A DNA stretch of 52,592 nt from Dietzia aurantiaca (GCF_021033825.1 NZ_JAIFXZ010000021.1:1-52592); one strand, 5' to 3'; shown: positions 1 to 8,352, numbered from the stretch's first letter. Notes: generated by a model from the sequence alone, not told the origin. A program made the numbers and translations.

Positions 1-1
1 C

Positions 2-895
2 GGCCAGCGTCGTCGTGGACTGGAGGCGCGTGGCGCCACCCCCAAGGCGGAGGACCGGACCTATCACGCGGCCCACCGCAAGGCGAAGTCGGCGGACCGC
101 AAGGCGCAAGGTGCGCAGCAGCGCCGCCAGTACGCCCAGAAGAAGGCGGACGGGCCCGAGCTCGTGGTGGGCCGCAACCCGGTCGTGGAGTGCCTGCGGG
201 CCGGGGTCCCGGCGACCGCGCTGTTCGTGGCGGTGGGCGCCGACAACGACGAGCGACTCACCGAGGCCGTGCGTTTCGCCGCCGACAACGGGATCTCGAT
301 CCTGGAAGTGCCGCGCGTCGATCTGGACCGCATGACGTCCAACGGCATGCACCAGGGGATCGGGCTGCAGGTCCCGCCGTACGAGTACGCGGACCCGGAC
401 GACCTCATCCAGAGCGCTATGCACTCGTCGCAGCCGGCGCTACTGGTGGCGCTCGACAACATCACGGACACGCGGAACCTCGGCGCCGTCATCCGCTCGG
501 TCGCGGCCTTCGGCGGCCACGGCGTCCTGATCCCGGAGCGTCGCAGCGCCTCCATCACCGCAGTGGCGTGGCGGACCTCGGCAGGCGCCGCGGCCCGCTT
601 GCCCGTCGCCCGCGCCACCAACCTCAACCGCACGCTGCTGGACTGGGCCAAGTCCGGTGCCCAGCTCGTCGGCCTCGACGCCGGTGGCGACGTGTCGTTG
701 GACGACTACGACGGCACCGGCCCCACGGTCATCGTGGTGGGATCCGAGGGCAAGGGCCTGTCCCGGCTGGTACGCGAGAACTGCGACTCGATCCTGTCGG
801 TCCCGATCGCCTCGAAGGTGGAGAGCCTCAACGCCTCCGTCGCCGCGGGCGTGGTGCTGTCGGAGTTCGCGCGTCAGCGGCGCGTCAAGGGCTGA
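2..895 (+). CDS. rlmB: TrmH/SpoU-family 23S rRNA 2'-O-ribose methyltransferase (RlmB-like), 5' end missing
   Basis: The reading frame is open from the left edge (base 2) and ends at TGA 893-895, so the true start lies outside the window. The first about 50 visible residues are a basic linker, as in actinobacterial RlmB-like proteins. The substrate-binding domain starts near the [14 protein letters not shown] segment, and the knotted SPOUT domain follows. The three SpoU motifs are visible: [28 protein letters not shown] and [18 protein letters not shown]. By family knowledge the enzyme uses S-adenosylmethionine to methylate a ribose 2'-hydroxyl of 23S rRNA, typically G2251. The exact target base cannot be read from sequence. 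In actinobacteria this gene commonly follows cysS, which would lie to the left. Confidence 0.9.
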   Translation, partial: GQRRRGLEARGATPKAEDRTYHAAHRKAKSADRKAQGAQQRRQYAQKKADGPELVVGRNPVVECLRAGVPATALFVAVGADNDERLTEAVRFAADNGISILEVPRVDLDRMTSNGMHQGIGLQVPPYEYADPDDLIQSAMHSSQPALLVALDNITDTRNLGAVIRSVAAFGGHGVLIPERRSASITAVAWRTSAGAAARLPVARATNLNRTLLDWAKSGAQLVGLDAGGDVSLDDYDGTGPTVIVVGSEGKGLSRLVRENCDSILSVPIASKVESLNASVAAGVVLSEFARQRRVKG

Positions 896-918
896 CGCCG
901 GCTGTCCGGCCAGGCGGG

Positions 919-968
919 TACATTGCTTGGTGCACTTCGCTTGTGACCTCTGATTTAGGGAGATAGAC
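919..968 (+). promoter_or_regulatory. Candidate promoter and leader for the 63-residue peptide gene
   Basis: A TACATT hexamer at 919-924 matches the actinobacterial -10 pattern. A purine-rich AGGGAGA ribosome binding site at about 957-963 lies just upstream of ATG 969. No good -35 element is visible. This supports the small gene having its own transcript rather than reading through from rlmB. Confidence 0.35.
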
Positions 969-1160
969 ATGCTCGGTTCGCTGTACAACGGCTCGATGGA
1001 GATCGCCGGTGGTATCGCCAACCAGTTCCCCGGCACGGAAGGCGGGGGGATCAGCCTGGGCTCGCTGATCGTTGGATCTGCGGCGGCCCCGTGGAGCCTC
1101 GTACAGGCGGGCGCGCAGGCGCTGGGGATCCCGCTTGAGTGGCTCTTCCCGGCACCCTGA
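969..1160 (+). CDS. 63-residue hydrophobic/amphipathic small protein, unknown function
   Basis: A short ORF with a good ribosome binding site (AGGGAGA, about 5-bp spacing) and ATG start. The peptide is rich in Gly, Ala, Leu and Ile, has no Cys or Lys and only two acidic residues, and ends in Pro-Ala-Pro. It has no signal peptide and could form one amphipathic or membrane-associated helix near residues 29-58. I do not recognise the family. Small leaderless acidic peptides (PorA/PorH class) form mycolate outer-membrane channels in corynebacteria, and size and composition are loosely similar, but that is only an analogy. It lies between rlmB and a convergent phosphotransferase gene, in no apparent operon. 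Confidence 0.6.
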   Translation: MLGSLYNGSMEIAGGIANQFPGTEGGGISLGSLIVGSAAAPWSLVQAGAQALGIPLEWLFPAP

Positions 1161-1217
1161 TCCACCCGCCGCGGATGCCCGCGCGAGACCTGACGCGCTA
1201 CCCGTGGGGGCCGACGG

Positions 1218-2231
1218 TCATGCCCGCGGGCGGCGGGGTGAGCGGCAGCGATCGAAGGTCGATCGCGCGTACTCCCACGTCTCCTCGCCGTAGTACATGT
1301 GGCCCGCGAGCATGTAGAGCCCGGCCAGCCGCTGGTAGGTCCACGCCCGGTCGAGAAAGTCGGGGTCGATACGGCCGACATAACGAGCGAGGACGTCCTC
1401 CACGAAGCGCGGGCCGTATTCGTACAGTTCCGCGAAGTCGATGGCCGGGTCGCCGATGCACATGTCGGTGAAGTCGATCAGGCCCAGCCGTCCGGCCGGG
1501 GCGGCGCCCGCGTCCCAGTACAGGTGACGTTGGTAGATGTCGTAGTGCACGAATACCCGGGGCAGCAGGGTGGACTGCAGCGCGGCCACCTCGTCGCAGA
1601 TCTCGCGGGCCGTGCGCATCTCGTCCGGTGCGAGCACGTCGGGCATGTTGTTCTCCACGATCCCACGGACAAAGTCGAGGTTCTCGGGCTGGTACGACGG
1701 CGCGACCAGATCCATCGGCGGCGCCGAGGTGTCCTGGACGTGCAGCGCAGACAGCAGAGAACCCAGCTGTGTCGCGATGATCGTCTGCTCGGTGACGGGC
1801 AGGCTGTGCAATAGGTCCGGGGTGAGGCGTTCTCCGTGGATCATCGGGTAGCCGGCGAATGGGACAAGACGCTTGTCTGGCTGCGCGCTCGCAGACACAT
1901 GCGTGTAGCGGGGGAGCGCGGCCTCGATCCGGGGCGCCAGGTGCTCGAGCACCGCGATCTCGGTGGGCAGCTGCGCGAGCGCCTGCTCGTCGGAGGGGAA
2001 GCGGAACACCAGATCGGCGTATCCGAGGGCGTCCTCGCCGGAGCAGCCGCGGCAGATGATCACCACGTGGTCCCAGCCCTCGTCGGTGCGACTGACCGAC
2101 TCCCAGCGCAGCGACGGGTAGGCCGTGCGGATCGCGTGGAGTTCTGCCCCGGCTTCAACCCCGGCCACGGCGTCGTCGGCGTCGGGTCCGGCGCCAGCGT
2201 CGGGCTCGGGCTCGGAGGCGGTGTCCATCAT
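1218..2231 (-). CDS. APH/choline-kinase-fold phosphotransferase
   Basis: A 337-residue protein if it starts at the paired ATG codons 2226-2231. A longer upstream open frame belongs to the shadow of znuB and is excluded. The C-terminal half shows the aminoglycoside-phosphotransferase/kinase fold. The catalytic loop reads FVHYDIYQRHLYWD, and the metal-binding segment is LIDFTDMCIGDPAIDFAEL with its Asp. In the usual HxDxxxxN loop the final Asn is His here, an odd substitution at a metal ligand. The substrate is unknown; relatives phosphorylate small alcohols, amino sugars or antibiotics. The N-terminal about 30 residues are Asp/Glu/Pro/Ala-rich and probably disordered. GGGAG lies directly before the ATG pair, so the exact start is uncertain. 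Confidence 0.75.
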   Translation of the reverse strand: MMDTASEPEPDAGAGPDADDAVAGVEAGAELHAIRTAYPSLRWESVSRTDEGWDHVVIICRGCSGEDALGYADLVFRFPSDEQALAQLPTEIAVLEHLAPRIEAALPRYTHVSASAQPDKRLVPFAGYPMIHGERLTPDLLHSLPVTEQTIIATQLGSLLSALHVQDTSAPPMDLVAPSYQPENLDFVRGIVENNMPDVLAPDEMRTAREICDEVAALQSTLLPRVFVHYDIYQRHLYWDAGAAPAGRLGLIDFTDMCIGDPAIDFAELYEYGPRFVEDVLARYVGRIDPDFLDRAWTYQRLAGLYMLAGHMYYGEETWEYARSTFDRCRSPRRPRA

Positions 2232-2307
2232 CTCCCAGACGTTAGTAGCGACAAGCGCGGACGCCGTGCTTCCTCGCGGCATGGCGGGCTGACCTGGCCC
2301 GACCCGG

Positions 2308-2370
2308 CGTCGCGAAGAGGGTTTCGCGCAGTGCCTCTCGGGCGATGTGGGCGAAAGGCTCTTCGCGACG
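2308..2370. terminator. Long two-part inverted repeat downstream of znuB
   Basis: A perfect 12-bp stem (2308-2319 with 2359-2370, CGTCGCGAAGAG) continues after a GG/GG internal loop into a 6-bp stem TTTCGC/GCGAAA (2322-2327 with 2351-2356). It sits in the 203-bp gap between the 3' end of znuB and the phosphotransferase start, on whose strand both genes lie. It probably acts as the znu operon terminator. There is no T-tract, which is common in high-GC actinobacteria. Confidence 0.55.
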
Positions 2371-2434
2371 ATAAGCGGCGGCGCTGTGGAGCGCTGTGGA
2401 GCTCTGTGCGGCGGGCGCGGCGGGGCCGGGGGCG

Positions 2435-3283
2435 TCAGCGACGCAGGGCTGCCACGACCCGGCAGGCCAGGTAGATCACGAACGAGATCGTGGTGACGAA
2501 GACGGAGACCGGCACGCCGGGCGCCAGCGAGAGCAGCATCCCGCCGACCGCCGCGATCTCGGCGAACAGGATCGTCAGCCCGATCGCCTTGGCCGGGCTG
2601 GAGGTGACAGCAGCTGCGGCGGCGGCCGGGGTGATGAGCAGCGAGAGCACCAGCAGCGCACCCACGACCTGCACGGCCTGCGCGGCGGCGAGTCCCACGA
2701 GCACGGCGAAGACCATGTTGATCGCCCGCACCGGCACGCCGCGAGCCTCGGCGACCTCGGGGTCGGCGGAGGAGAACACGAGTGGCCGGTACAGGGCCAC
2801 GAGCGCGGCGCAGATGATCGCCGCGACGATCGCCATCTGCAGCAGGCCGTTCTCGGACACCCCCACGATCTGCCCGGTGAGCAGGGCGAAGGCGGTTCCG
2901 GACCGGCCGGGGTAGAGGTGGATGAACAGCACCGCCAGGCCCAGTCCGAACGCCAGCACCACGCCGATCGACGAGTCGCGCTGGGAGGCCCGCGATCCCA
3001 TGAGCCCGAACATCAGGGCGGCGATCACCGATCCCACGATCGCGCCGAATCCCAGGTTGAGGCCGAACAGCAGCGCGGCGGCGGCACCGGTCAACGCCAA
3101 CTCGCTGGCACCGTGCACGGAGAACGACATCTGTCGCATCACGATGAACGGCCCGATCGCCCCGGCGAGCAATCCGAGCAGCGCGATGGCGGCCAGGCCG
3201 AGCAGGACGAAATCCTGCTGCAGCAGGTAGGCGGTGACCTCGGTGTCGGCGATGGACCCGAAGATCTCGAGCAAGCGGTCCAT
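2435..3283 (-). CDS. znuB: Zinc/manganese ABC transporter permease (ABC-3 family)
   Basis: A 282-residue integral membrane protein with about seven to eight hydrophobic segments and the ABC-3 family pattern: GPFIVMRQMSFSVHGASELA early, then EARGVPVRAINMVFAVLVGL and VVGALLVLSLLITPAAAA. The family forms the dimeric channel of ZnuABC-type metal importers in the cytoplasmic membrane. Its ATG overlaps the TGA of the upstream ATPase gene (ATGA at 3282-3285 read on the minus strand), so the two are translationally coupled. It is the last gene of a three-gene operon. Zinc is the likely metal, judged from the His-rich partner proteins rather than from the permease itself. Confidence 0.9.
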   Translation of the reverse strand: MDRLLEIFGSIADTEVTAYLLQQDFVLLGLAAIALLGLLAGAIGPFIVMRQMSFSVHGASELALTGAAAALLFGLNLGFGAIVGSVIAALMFGLMGSRASQRDSSIGVVLAFGLGLAVLFIHLYPGRSGTAFALLTGQIVGVSENGLLQMAIVAAIICAALVALYRPLVFSSADPEVAEARGVPVRAINMVFAVLVGLAAAQAVQVVGALLVLSLLITPAAAAAAVTSSPAKAIGLTILFAEIAAVGGMLLSLAPGVPVSVFVTTISFVIYLACRVVAALRR

Positions 3284-4158
3284 CAGTGCGCTCCGTGTCC
3301 GTGGTCGTCGTCGTCATGATGGTGGTGCCCGGTCGACCAGGGCTCGGCCACCAGGTGCTGCGTGTCGCCCACCACGACGATCTGCCCGCGCACCCGCAGC
3401 ACCTCGACGGGCGAGGAGTACAGGTCGGACATGACCTCGGAGGTGAACACCTCGTCGGGCGTGCCGATGCGGTGCCGGCCGTCGACGATGTAGAGCACGC
3501 GGTCGACCATCGGCAGCACCGGGTTGATCTCGTGGGTCACGAAGACGATCGCGGTGTCGTCGTCGCGACGCCGGTGATCGAGCACGGAGGCGACGGTGCG
3601 CTGGCCGGTGAGGTCGAGGCTGAGAAGCGGCTCGTCGCACAGCATGACGCACGGGTCGCACGCGATGGCCTGGGCCACGCGCACGCGCTGCTGCTCGCCG
3701 CCGGACATCCGGCCGAGCGGCTTGTCGGCGAGCTTTCCGGCCTCGAGCCGGGCCAGCGAGTCCTCGACGATCCGCCGCTTCTCACCTCGCCGGCCGGGCC
3801 ATCCGGGACCCCAGCGGGTGCCGTCGATCCCCAGGCTGACCAGGTCGCGGCCGCGCAGGGTGATGCCGGGGTCGAACGCGCGCTGCTGCGGCACGTAGCC
3901 GAGGTGGGTGCCGCGGTCGCCGGGCGCCCGGCCGTCCACGACGACACGGCCGGCGTCGGGGGAGAGCTCGCCGAGCAGCACCTTGAGCAGGGTGGACTTG
4001 CCGGCGCCGTTGGGTCCGAGCACGGCCACGAACTCGCCGGGCTGGATCTGCAGGTCGAGGTCGCGGATCAGGGTCCGGCCGCCGCGCGAGATGGTCACGC
4101 CGTCGAGCGAGACCACCGGGCCGGGCCCGGGGATGCCGCGCTCGTGGTCAGTGCCCAC
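3283..4158 (-). CDS. znuC: Zinc/manganese ABC transporter ATPase with His/Asp-rich tail
   Basis: A 291-residue ABC ATPase. Walker A is GPNGAGKS (residues 48-55), the signature is MSGGEQQR (151-158), Walker B is VMLCDEP (171-177) and the switch His lies in VFVTHE. It powers import through the neighbouring permease. The last about 14 residues are unusual for the family: a run of four His, four Asp and then HGHGAH. This could bind zinc on the cytoplasmic face. The start overlaps the end of the binding-protein gene by 11 bp, and the stop overlaps the permease start, which supports a tightly coupled operon. Confidence 0.9.
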   Translation of the reverse strand: MGTDHERGIPGPGPVVSLDGVTISRGGRTLIRDLDLQIQPGEFVAVLGPNGAGKSTLLKVLLGELSPDAGRVVVDGRAPGDRGTHLGYVPQQRAFDPGITLRGRDLVSLGIDGTRWGPGWPGRRGEKRRIVEDSLARLEAGKLADKPLGRMSGGEQQRVRVAQAIACDPCVMLCDEPLLSLDLTGQRTVASVLDHRRRDDDTAIVFVTHEINPVLPMVDRVLYIVDGRHRIGTPDEVFTSEVMSDLYSSPVEVLRVRGQIVVVGDTQHLVAEPWSTGHHHHDDDDHGHGAH

Positions 4159-5209
4159 CGTCGCCCTCCGGTGTGGCGTCGGAGAGGGCGCGGGTCAGCT
4201 CGGCGACGATGTCGCGCATCCAGGTGAGATAGTCCGTGCCGTCGGGGAGGGTCTCGGTCAGGTCGACGACGACGACACCGGCCTCCACCGCGGCGTCACG
4301 CACCCGGGCGGTGACGGCCGTCTCGGTCTGCGAGTTGAACGCCAGGAACGCGACCTCCCGCTTGTGGAGGAGGTCGATCAGGGCGGCGAGGTCGGCGGCC
4401 GCCGGGTCCGTATCGTCCTCGACGGAGGAGAGGAACCCGCGCGGCGTCAGGTCGACCATGTGTGCGTAGTCGAACAGATGCGCGCCGATACGCTCGGTCT
4501 GGGCGTAGGGGAAGTGCCCGCGCTCGTGGATCTCGTCGAGCTGCGCACGGAGCGGGCTCAGCTCCTCGCCGAAGTCCCGGGCGTTGGCCCGGTACTCCTC
4601 GGCGTGCTCGGGATCGAGTTCCGAGAGCTGCTCGGCGACCCGCTCGGCCACGGCGGCCGTGGTGGGCAGGCTGAACCAGACGTGCTCGTTGGTCTCCGAA
4701 TCGTGCGAGTGGCCGTGGTCGTGACCGGTGTGATCTTCGTGACCCGCGTCGTCACCGTGGTCGTGGGAGTGCTCCGGCGCGGCCTCGCCGGTGACCCGGG
4801 AGTACTCGTCGACGGCCCGCACCACCGGCACATCCCCGGCGTTGGCCAGGGCGAGGTCCACGAACGAGTCGTAGCCGCCGCCGTTGTAGACCACGAGATC
4901 GGCGGTGGCGACCCGGGCGGCGTCGGCGGGGCCGGCCTCGTAGGAGTGGGGATCGGCCGCGGGGTCGGAGATCACGGACTCGACCTCCGCGTTGCCGCCG
5001 GCGACCTGCCGGGCGATGTCCGCGTAGACGGTCGTCGACGCCACCACGGACGGGCCGTCGCCGTCGGCGGGCCCGGTGCCCGAGGCGCCGCCGCAGGCGG
5101 TCAGCGCGCCGGCGCCGAGGAGGGCGGTGGCGAGCACGGCCAGAGTCCGGGACAGGCCGGCGCGGCGGGGCTGGCGGGAGGCCGGGCGGGAGGTCGACAC
5201 GGGCACCAC
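4148..5209 (-). CDS. znuA: Zinc ABC transporter substrate-binding lipoprotein
   Basis: A cluster A-I (ZnuA/TroA) metal-binding lipoprotein of about 353 residues. It has a basic N-terminus, a hydrophobic core and the lipobox LTAC (Cys39). The binding core includes DPHSYE (His88), NEHVW (His176) and GAHLFDYAHMVDL. A His/Asp-rich loop at about 147-168 is typical of zinc rather than manganese receptors. It captures metal outside the membrane for the ZnuB/ZnuC pair. The start is GTG: tandem GTG codons at 5204-5209 follow GAGGAG, with another at 5198-5200, so the true start may be a few codons in. A dyad operator and a -10 element lie just upstream. Confidence 0.9.
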   Translation of the reverse strand: MVPVSTSRPASRQPRRAGLSRTLAVLATALLGAGALTACGGASGTGPADGDGPSVVASTTVYADIARQVAGGNAEVESVISDPAADPHSYEAGPADAARVATADLVVYNGGGYDSFVDLALANAGDVPVVRAVDEYSRVTGEAAPEHSHDHGDDAGHEDHTGHDHGHSHDSETNEHVWFSLPTTAAVAERVAEQLSELDPEHAEEYRANARDFGEELSPLRAQLDEIHERGHFPYAQTERIGAHLFDYAHMVDLTPRGFLSSVEDDTDPAAADLAALIDLLHKREVAFLAFNSQTETAVTARVRDAAVEAGVVVVDLTETLPDGTDYLTWMRDIVAELTRALSDATPEGDGGH

Positions 5210-5226
5210 TCCTCGGGGTGAAGGCG

Positions 5227-5283
5227 AACGGTAATGGGAACCGTTGTCGGTAAGTGTACGACCGCGCCTGCGCGGGGCGACAA
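5227..5283 (-). promoter_or_regulatory. znu operon promoter with dyad operator (candidate Zur site)
   Basis: A dyad AACGGT-N7-ACCGTT lies at 5227-5245, 18 bp upstream of the znuA start. On the minus strand a -10-like TACACT (5253-5258) and a -35-like TTGTCG (5278-5283, 19-bp spacing) place the transcription start near 5246, at the dyad. A repressor bound here would block initiation. Zur is the expected metal sensor for this operon, but the match to a Zur consensus is only approximate. Confidence 0.5.
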
Positions 5284-5308
5284 CCCCGGGGGTGTTCGCC
5301 GCATTTGC

Positions 5309-6112
5309 TCAGCCGCGGAGGTCGGCCAGGGTTCCCAGCAGGCGCACGACGGCGGGGATGTCCTCCACGCGGTGGCCGGCCGCGGTCTCGCCCGGACCGA
5401 CCTTGATCCCCACGTCCTGCGGGCGCAGTCGCGCGAAGCCGCGCTCGTCGGTGACGTCGTCGCCGATGAAGATCGTCACGTCGGCGTCGGCCTGATCGGT
5501 GAGCCGCTCGAGGGCCGCACCCTTGCTCGCCTCGCGGACCGCGATTTCCACGACGTTCTTGCCCTCGGTCACGAACACCCCGCCGGCGGCCGCGGGCCCG
5601 GCCATCGCCCGGGCCGTCGCCCGCTCGCGTGCGGCCGGATCCTCGACCGGCCGGACGTGCAACACGGCGGCGGTCGGCTTGGATTCGACGTGCGCCCCGG
5701 GTGCGTCGGAGGCGATCTCCGTGAGTTCGGCGTGGATGCGGGCCAGGAGGGCGTTGTCGTCGTCGTCGAGTGGGGCGTCGAACCCACCCTCCCACTCCGA
5801 ACCGTGGCTGCCCACCAGCACCACCGGGGTGCCCGCGCCGCTCACCTGGGCCAGCGCGGCGCGGTTGCGGCCCGACAGGAGGGCGACAGTCGTGCCGGGC
5901 AGTTCAGCGAGTCGCGCGAGGGCCTCGAGCGCGCCGGGGGCGGCGAAGGCGCTCATGGGCTCGTCGGCGAAGGGAGCGAGGGTGCCGTCGTAGTCGCACG
6001 CCACGACGAGGGCGGATGCGGCGGCGGCGCGGCGCAGTGCCTCGGCCAGGGCCGGGGTGAGGTCCGGCCCGGTGGGCTCTGAGGTGGAGGCGGTGTGGTC
6101 GGCGGCGCTCAT
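5309..6112 (-). CDS. otsB: Trehalose-6-phosphate phosphatase
   Basis: A 267-residue HAD-superfamily phosphatase. The nucleophile motif is ACDYDGTLAPF (Asp40, with Asp42 as acid/base), motif II is VALLSGR, the conserved GSHGSEW segment follows, and motif IV is IFIGDDVTDE. It dephosphorylates trehalose-6-phosphate to trehalose, a compatible solute and a precursor of mycolate glycolipids. I chose ATG 6110-6112 because the longer upstream frame runs into the divergent amidase promoter and shows no family residues. GGAG lies close upstream. The trehalose-phosphate synthase gene otsA is not adjacent. The gene is divergent from the amidase, with 78 bp between starts. Confidence 0.9.
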   Translation of the reverse strand: MSAADHTASTSEPTGPDLTPALAEALRRAAAASALVVACDYDGTLAPFADEPMSAFAAPGALEALARLAELPGTTVALLSGRNRAALAQVSGAGTPVVLVGSHGSEWEGGFDAPLDDDDNALLARIHAELTEIASDAPGAHVESKPTAAVLHVRPVEDPAARERATARAMAGPAAAGGVFVTEGKNVVEIAVREASKGAALERLTDQADADVTIFIGDDVTDERGFARLRPQDVGIKVGPGETAAGHRVEDIPAVVRLLGTLADLRG

Positions 6113-6134
6113 GGCTCCAGCGTAGAAGATGTCC

Positions 6135-6173
6135 TTGACGTGGCGCGGGTCGACTGTACGATTGTCGACAATC
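6135..6173 (+). promoter_or_regulatory. Amidase-gntR promoter with perfect 14-bp GntR-type operator
   Basis: GATTGTCGACAATC at 6160-6173 is a perfect palindrome of the kind bound by FadR-subfamily GntR proteins. A -35-like TTGACG (6135-6140) and -10-like TACGAT (6157-6162, 16-bp spacing) put the operator over the -10 and start site, consistent with repression. The downstream bases CCGAC are also conserved in the second copy at 28306. Confidence 0.75.
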
Positions 6174-6190
6174 CGACGAAAGGTGGCCTG

Positions 6191-7672
6191 ATGACCGCGT
6201 CTCTCACCGCACTGCAGCTCGCCGAGCGGTTCCGACGCGGCGAGCTGTCGCCCGTCGACGCGGCGCGTGACGCGCTGGCCGCGATCGAGCGGGTCGACGG
6301 CCGGCTGAACGCGATCTGCCACACCGGCCCCGAGGAGACGCTCCGGCAGGCACGGGCGGCCGAGCGGCGCTACCGCGACGGCGCGGCGATCGGCCCCATC
6401 GACGGCGTCCCCACCACCATCAAGGACATCTTCTACACCCGTGGAGTGCCGACGCTGCGCGGCTCCCACCTACTGGCCGACAAGCCCGGCGCGTACGACC
6501 CGGCCTCCTGGCCCGACGACGCCCCCGTCACCGCCGCGACCCACGAGGCCGGCTGCGTGGTGATCGGCAAGACCACCACGCCCGAGTTCGCGTGGAAGGG
6601 CGTCACCGACAACACCCTGACCGGCATCACCCGCAACCCCTACGACCCGGCGCTCACCCCGGGCGGCTCGAGCGGCGGCGCGTCGGCCGCGGTCGCCGCG
6701 GGGCTCGGGCAGCTCGCGCTCGGCACCGACGGCGGCGGATCGGTGCGGATCCCGGCCGCGTTCTGCGGCATCGTCGCCCTCAAGCCCACCTACGGCGTCA
6801 TCCCCATGTTCCCGTCGAGCCCGTTCGGCACGCTGGCCCACGCCGGGCCGATGACGCGCACCGTCGCGGACACTGCCGCGTTCATGGACGCGCTCCTGCG
6901 CCCCGATCCACGCGACTGGTCCGCGGTGCCCGCCCGAGCCACCACGCCCACCGCCGGTGGATACCTCGCCGCCGCCACCGACGGCGCCCGCGGCGACCGG
7001 TCGCTCGAGGGGCTGCGCGTCGCCTACAGTGCGACCCTGGGATTCGGGAGGAACGACGACGACGTCGAGCGTGAGGTCGCGCGGGCCGTGGGCGTGCTCG
7101 AGGCGCTCGGCGCGCGCGTCGACACGGTGGATCCCGAGATAACCGACCCCGTCGACGCGTTCCACGTCCTGTGGTTCGCCGGGCTCGAGGCGGTGCTCGC
7201 GCCCCACGGCCCGGGGGCGATCGAGCGAGTGGACCCGTCGATGCGGGAGGCGCTCGGCCGCTACCACGAGTTCTCGGCCGCCGACTACCTCGACGCGGTC
7301 GCGATCCGGATGGCGCTGGGCGCCCGGATGGCGGACTTCCACCAGAACTACGACCTACTGGTCACGCCCACCACGCCGATTCCCGCGTTCGCCGCGGGCT
7401 CGGACGTCCCGCCGGACTGGCACAGCCCCGACTGGACCTCGTGGACGCCCTACACGTACCCCTTCAACATGACCCAGCAGCCGGCGCTGTCCGTGCCGTG
7501 CGGGCTCACCGATTCCGGGCTGCCGGTCGGGGTGCAGCTGATCGGGGCCCGGTTCGAGGACCTGCTCGTGATCCGCGCCGGGGCGGCGCTCGAGGCCGCG
7601 CTCGGTCAGGTGGTCCCGGCACCGCCCGTCCACGCCGATGCGACGGCGCTACCGGGGAGCGCCACGGCATGA
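6191..7672 (+). CDS. Amidase-signature family amidohydrolase
   Basis: A 493-residue amidase-signature enzyme. The Ser-cisSer-Lys triad is visible: Lys78 in VPTTIKDIF, the cis-Ser in TPGGSSGGASAA (Ser161) and the nucleophile Ser184 in GTDGGGSVRIPA. The family hydrolyses carboxylic amides to acid plus amine or ammonia. The substrate cannot be read from sequence. The start ATG 6191 has AAAGG with 7-bp spacing; a longer upstream frame crosses the promoter. The stop overlaps the gntR start (ATGA), so the two are co-expressed. The neighbouring ectoine importer suggests an acylated amino acid or cyclic compatible-solute derivative as substrate, which is inference. GatA is unlikely because gatB/gatC partners are absent. 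Confidence 0.88.
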   Translation: MTASLTALQLAERFRRGELSPVDAARDALAAIERVDGRLNAICHTGPEETLRQARAAERRYRDGAAIGPIDGVPTTIKDIFYTRGVPTLRGSHLLADKPGAYDPASWPDDAPVTAATHEAGCVVIGKTTTPEFAWKGVTDNTLTGITRNPYDPALTPGGSSGGASAAVAAGLGQLALGTDGGGSVRIPAAFCGIVALKPTYGVIPMFPSSPFGTLAHAGPMTRTVADTAAFMDALLRPDPRDWSAVPARATTPTAGGYLAAATDGARGDRSLEGLRVAYSATLGFGRNDDDVEREVARAVGVLEALGARVDTVDPEITDPVDAFHVLWFAGLEAVLAPHGPGAIERVDPSMREALGRYHEFSAADYLDAVAIRMALGARMADFHQNYDLLVTPTTPIPAFAAGSDVPPDWHSPDWTSWTPYTYPFNMTQQPALSVPCGLTDSGLPVGVQLIGARFEDLLVIRAGAALEAALGQVVPAPPVHADATALPGSATA

Positions 7673-8352
7673 CCGAGCCGGATCATCTCGCCGGGCTCGA
7701 CCCGGTGGTGCAGGAGTCGACGCCCGCGATCATCGCGCGGGCCCTGCGCCGAGCGATCTCCGACGGCACCTTCGCCCCCGGTGACCAGCTGGGGGAGGCC
7801 GCGCTGGCGCGCACCCTCGGGGTGAGCCGGGGGCCGCTGCGGGAGGCGATGCAGCGGCTCACCCAGGAGGGGCTGCTGGTCTCACATCGCAACCGCGGGC
7901 TGTTCGTCGCCGAGCTCACCCCCGAGGCCGTGGCCGACATGTACCTGCTCCGCACGACCATCGAGACGGCAGCGCTTCAGCGGGTCCTCGAATCGGGGGC
8001 GGGTTCCCGGACCGCTGACGAGCTGGACTCCGCCGTGGACGCGATGGCGGCACTGGCGTCGGAGCCCCGCTCGGCCGCGATGGTGGCTGCCGATCTCGAC
8101 TTCCATCACGCGTTGGTCGAGGCGGCGCGCAGCCCGCGATTGTCCCGGGTCCACGAGACGGTGCTGGTGGAGACGAGCATGTGCCTGCACGCCATGAGCG
8201 CCACCTACTCGGACGCCGAGTCCCGGTTGTCGGAGCATCGCGCGATCGCGGACGCGGTCAGGGTTGGGGACGCCGCGCGTGCCACGTCGCTGCTGGTGGA
8301 GCACATGCAGGACGGGCTCGCCCGGGTCCGGGCGGCCGGTCCGGCGACCTGA
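7669..8352 (+). CDS. GntR-family transcriptional regulator, FadR/FCD subfamily
   Basis: A 227-residue protein. The N-terminal winged helix (about residues 14-75) has the motif GEAALARTLGVSRGPLREAMQRLTQEGLL. The C-terminal FCD domain carries the usual metal-binding residues: DLDFHHALVEAA, then LSEHRAIADAV and LLVEHMQDG. FCD domains sense small organic acids or amino acids. The gene overlaps the amidase stop and is translationally coupled to it. Its likely operator is the perfect palindrome in its own operon promoter, and an almost identical copy controls the aminotransferase operon at 28306. A strong hairpin overlaps its stop codon, which separates it from ehuB. Confidence 0.9.
   Translation: MTEPDHLAGLDPVVQESTPAIIARALRRAISDGTFAPGDQLGEAALARTLGVSRGPLREAMQRLTQEGLLVSHRNRGLFVAELTPEAVADMYLLRTTIETAALQRVLESGAGSRTADELDSAVDAMAALASEPRSAAMVAADLDFHHALVEAARSPRLSRVHETVLVETSMCLHAMSATYSDAESRLSEHRAIADAVRVGDAARATSLLVEHMQDGLARVRAAGPAT

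Noticed and set aside
2232-3317. N-terminal extension giving a 699-residue phosphotransferase
   Set aside because: The extra residues are Arg/Gly-rich shadow sequence overlapping znuB in another frame, and the APH-like protein starts at about 2231.
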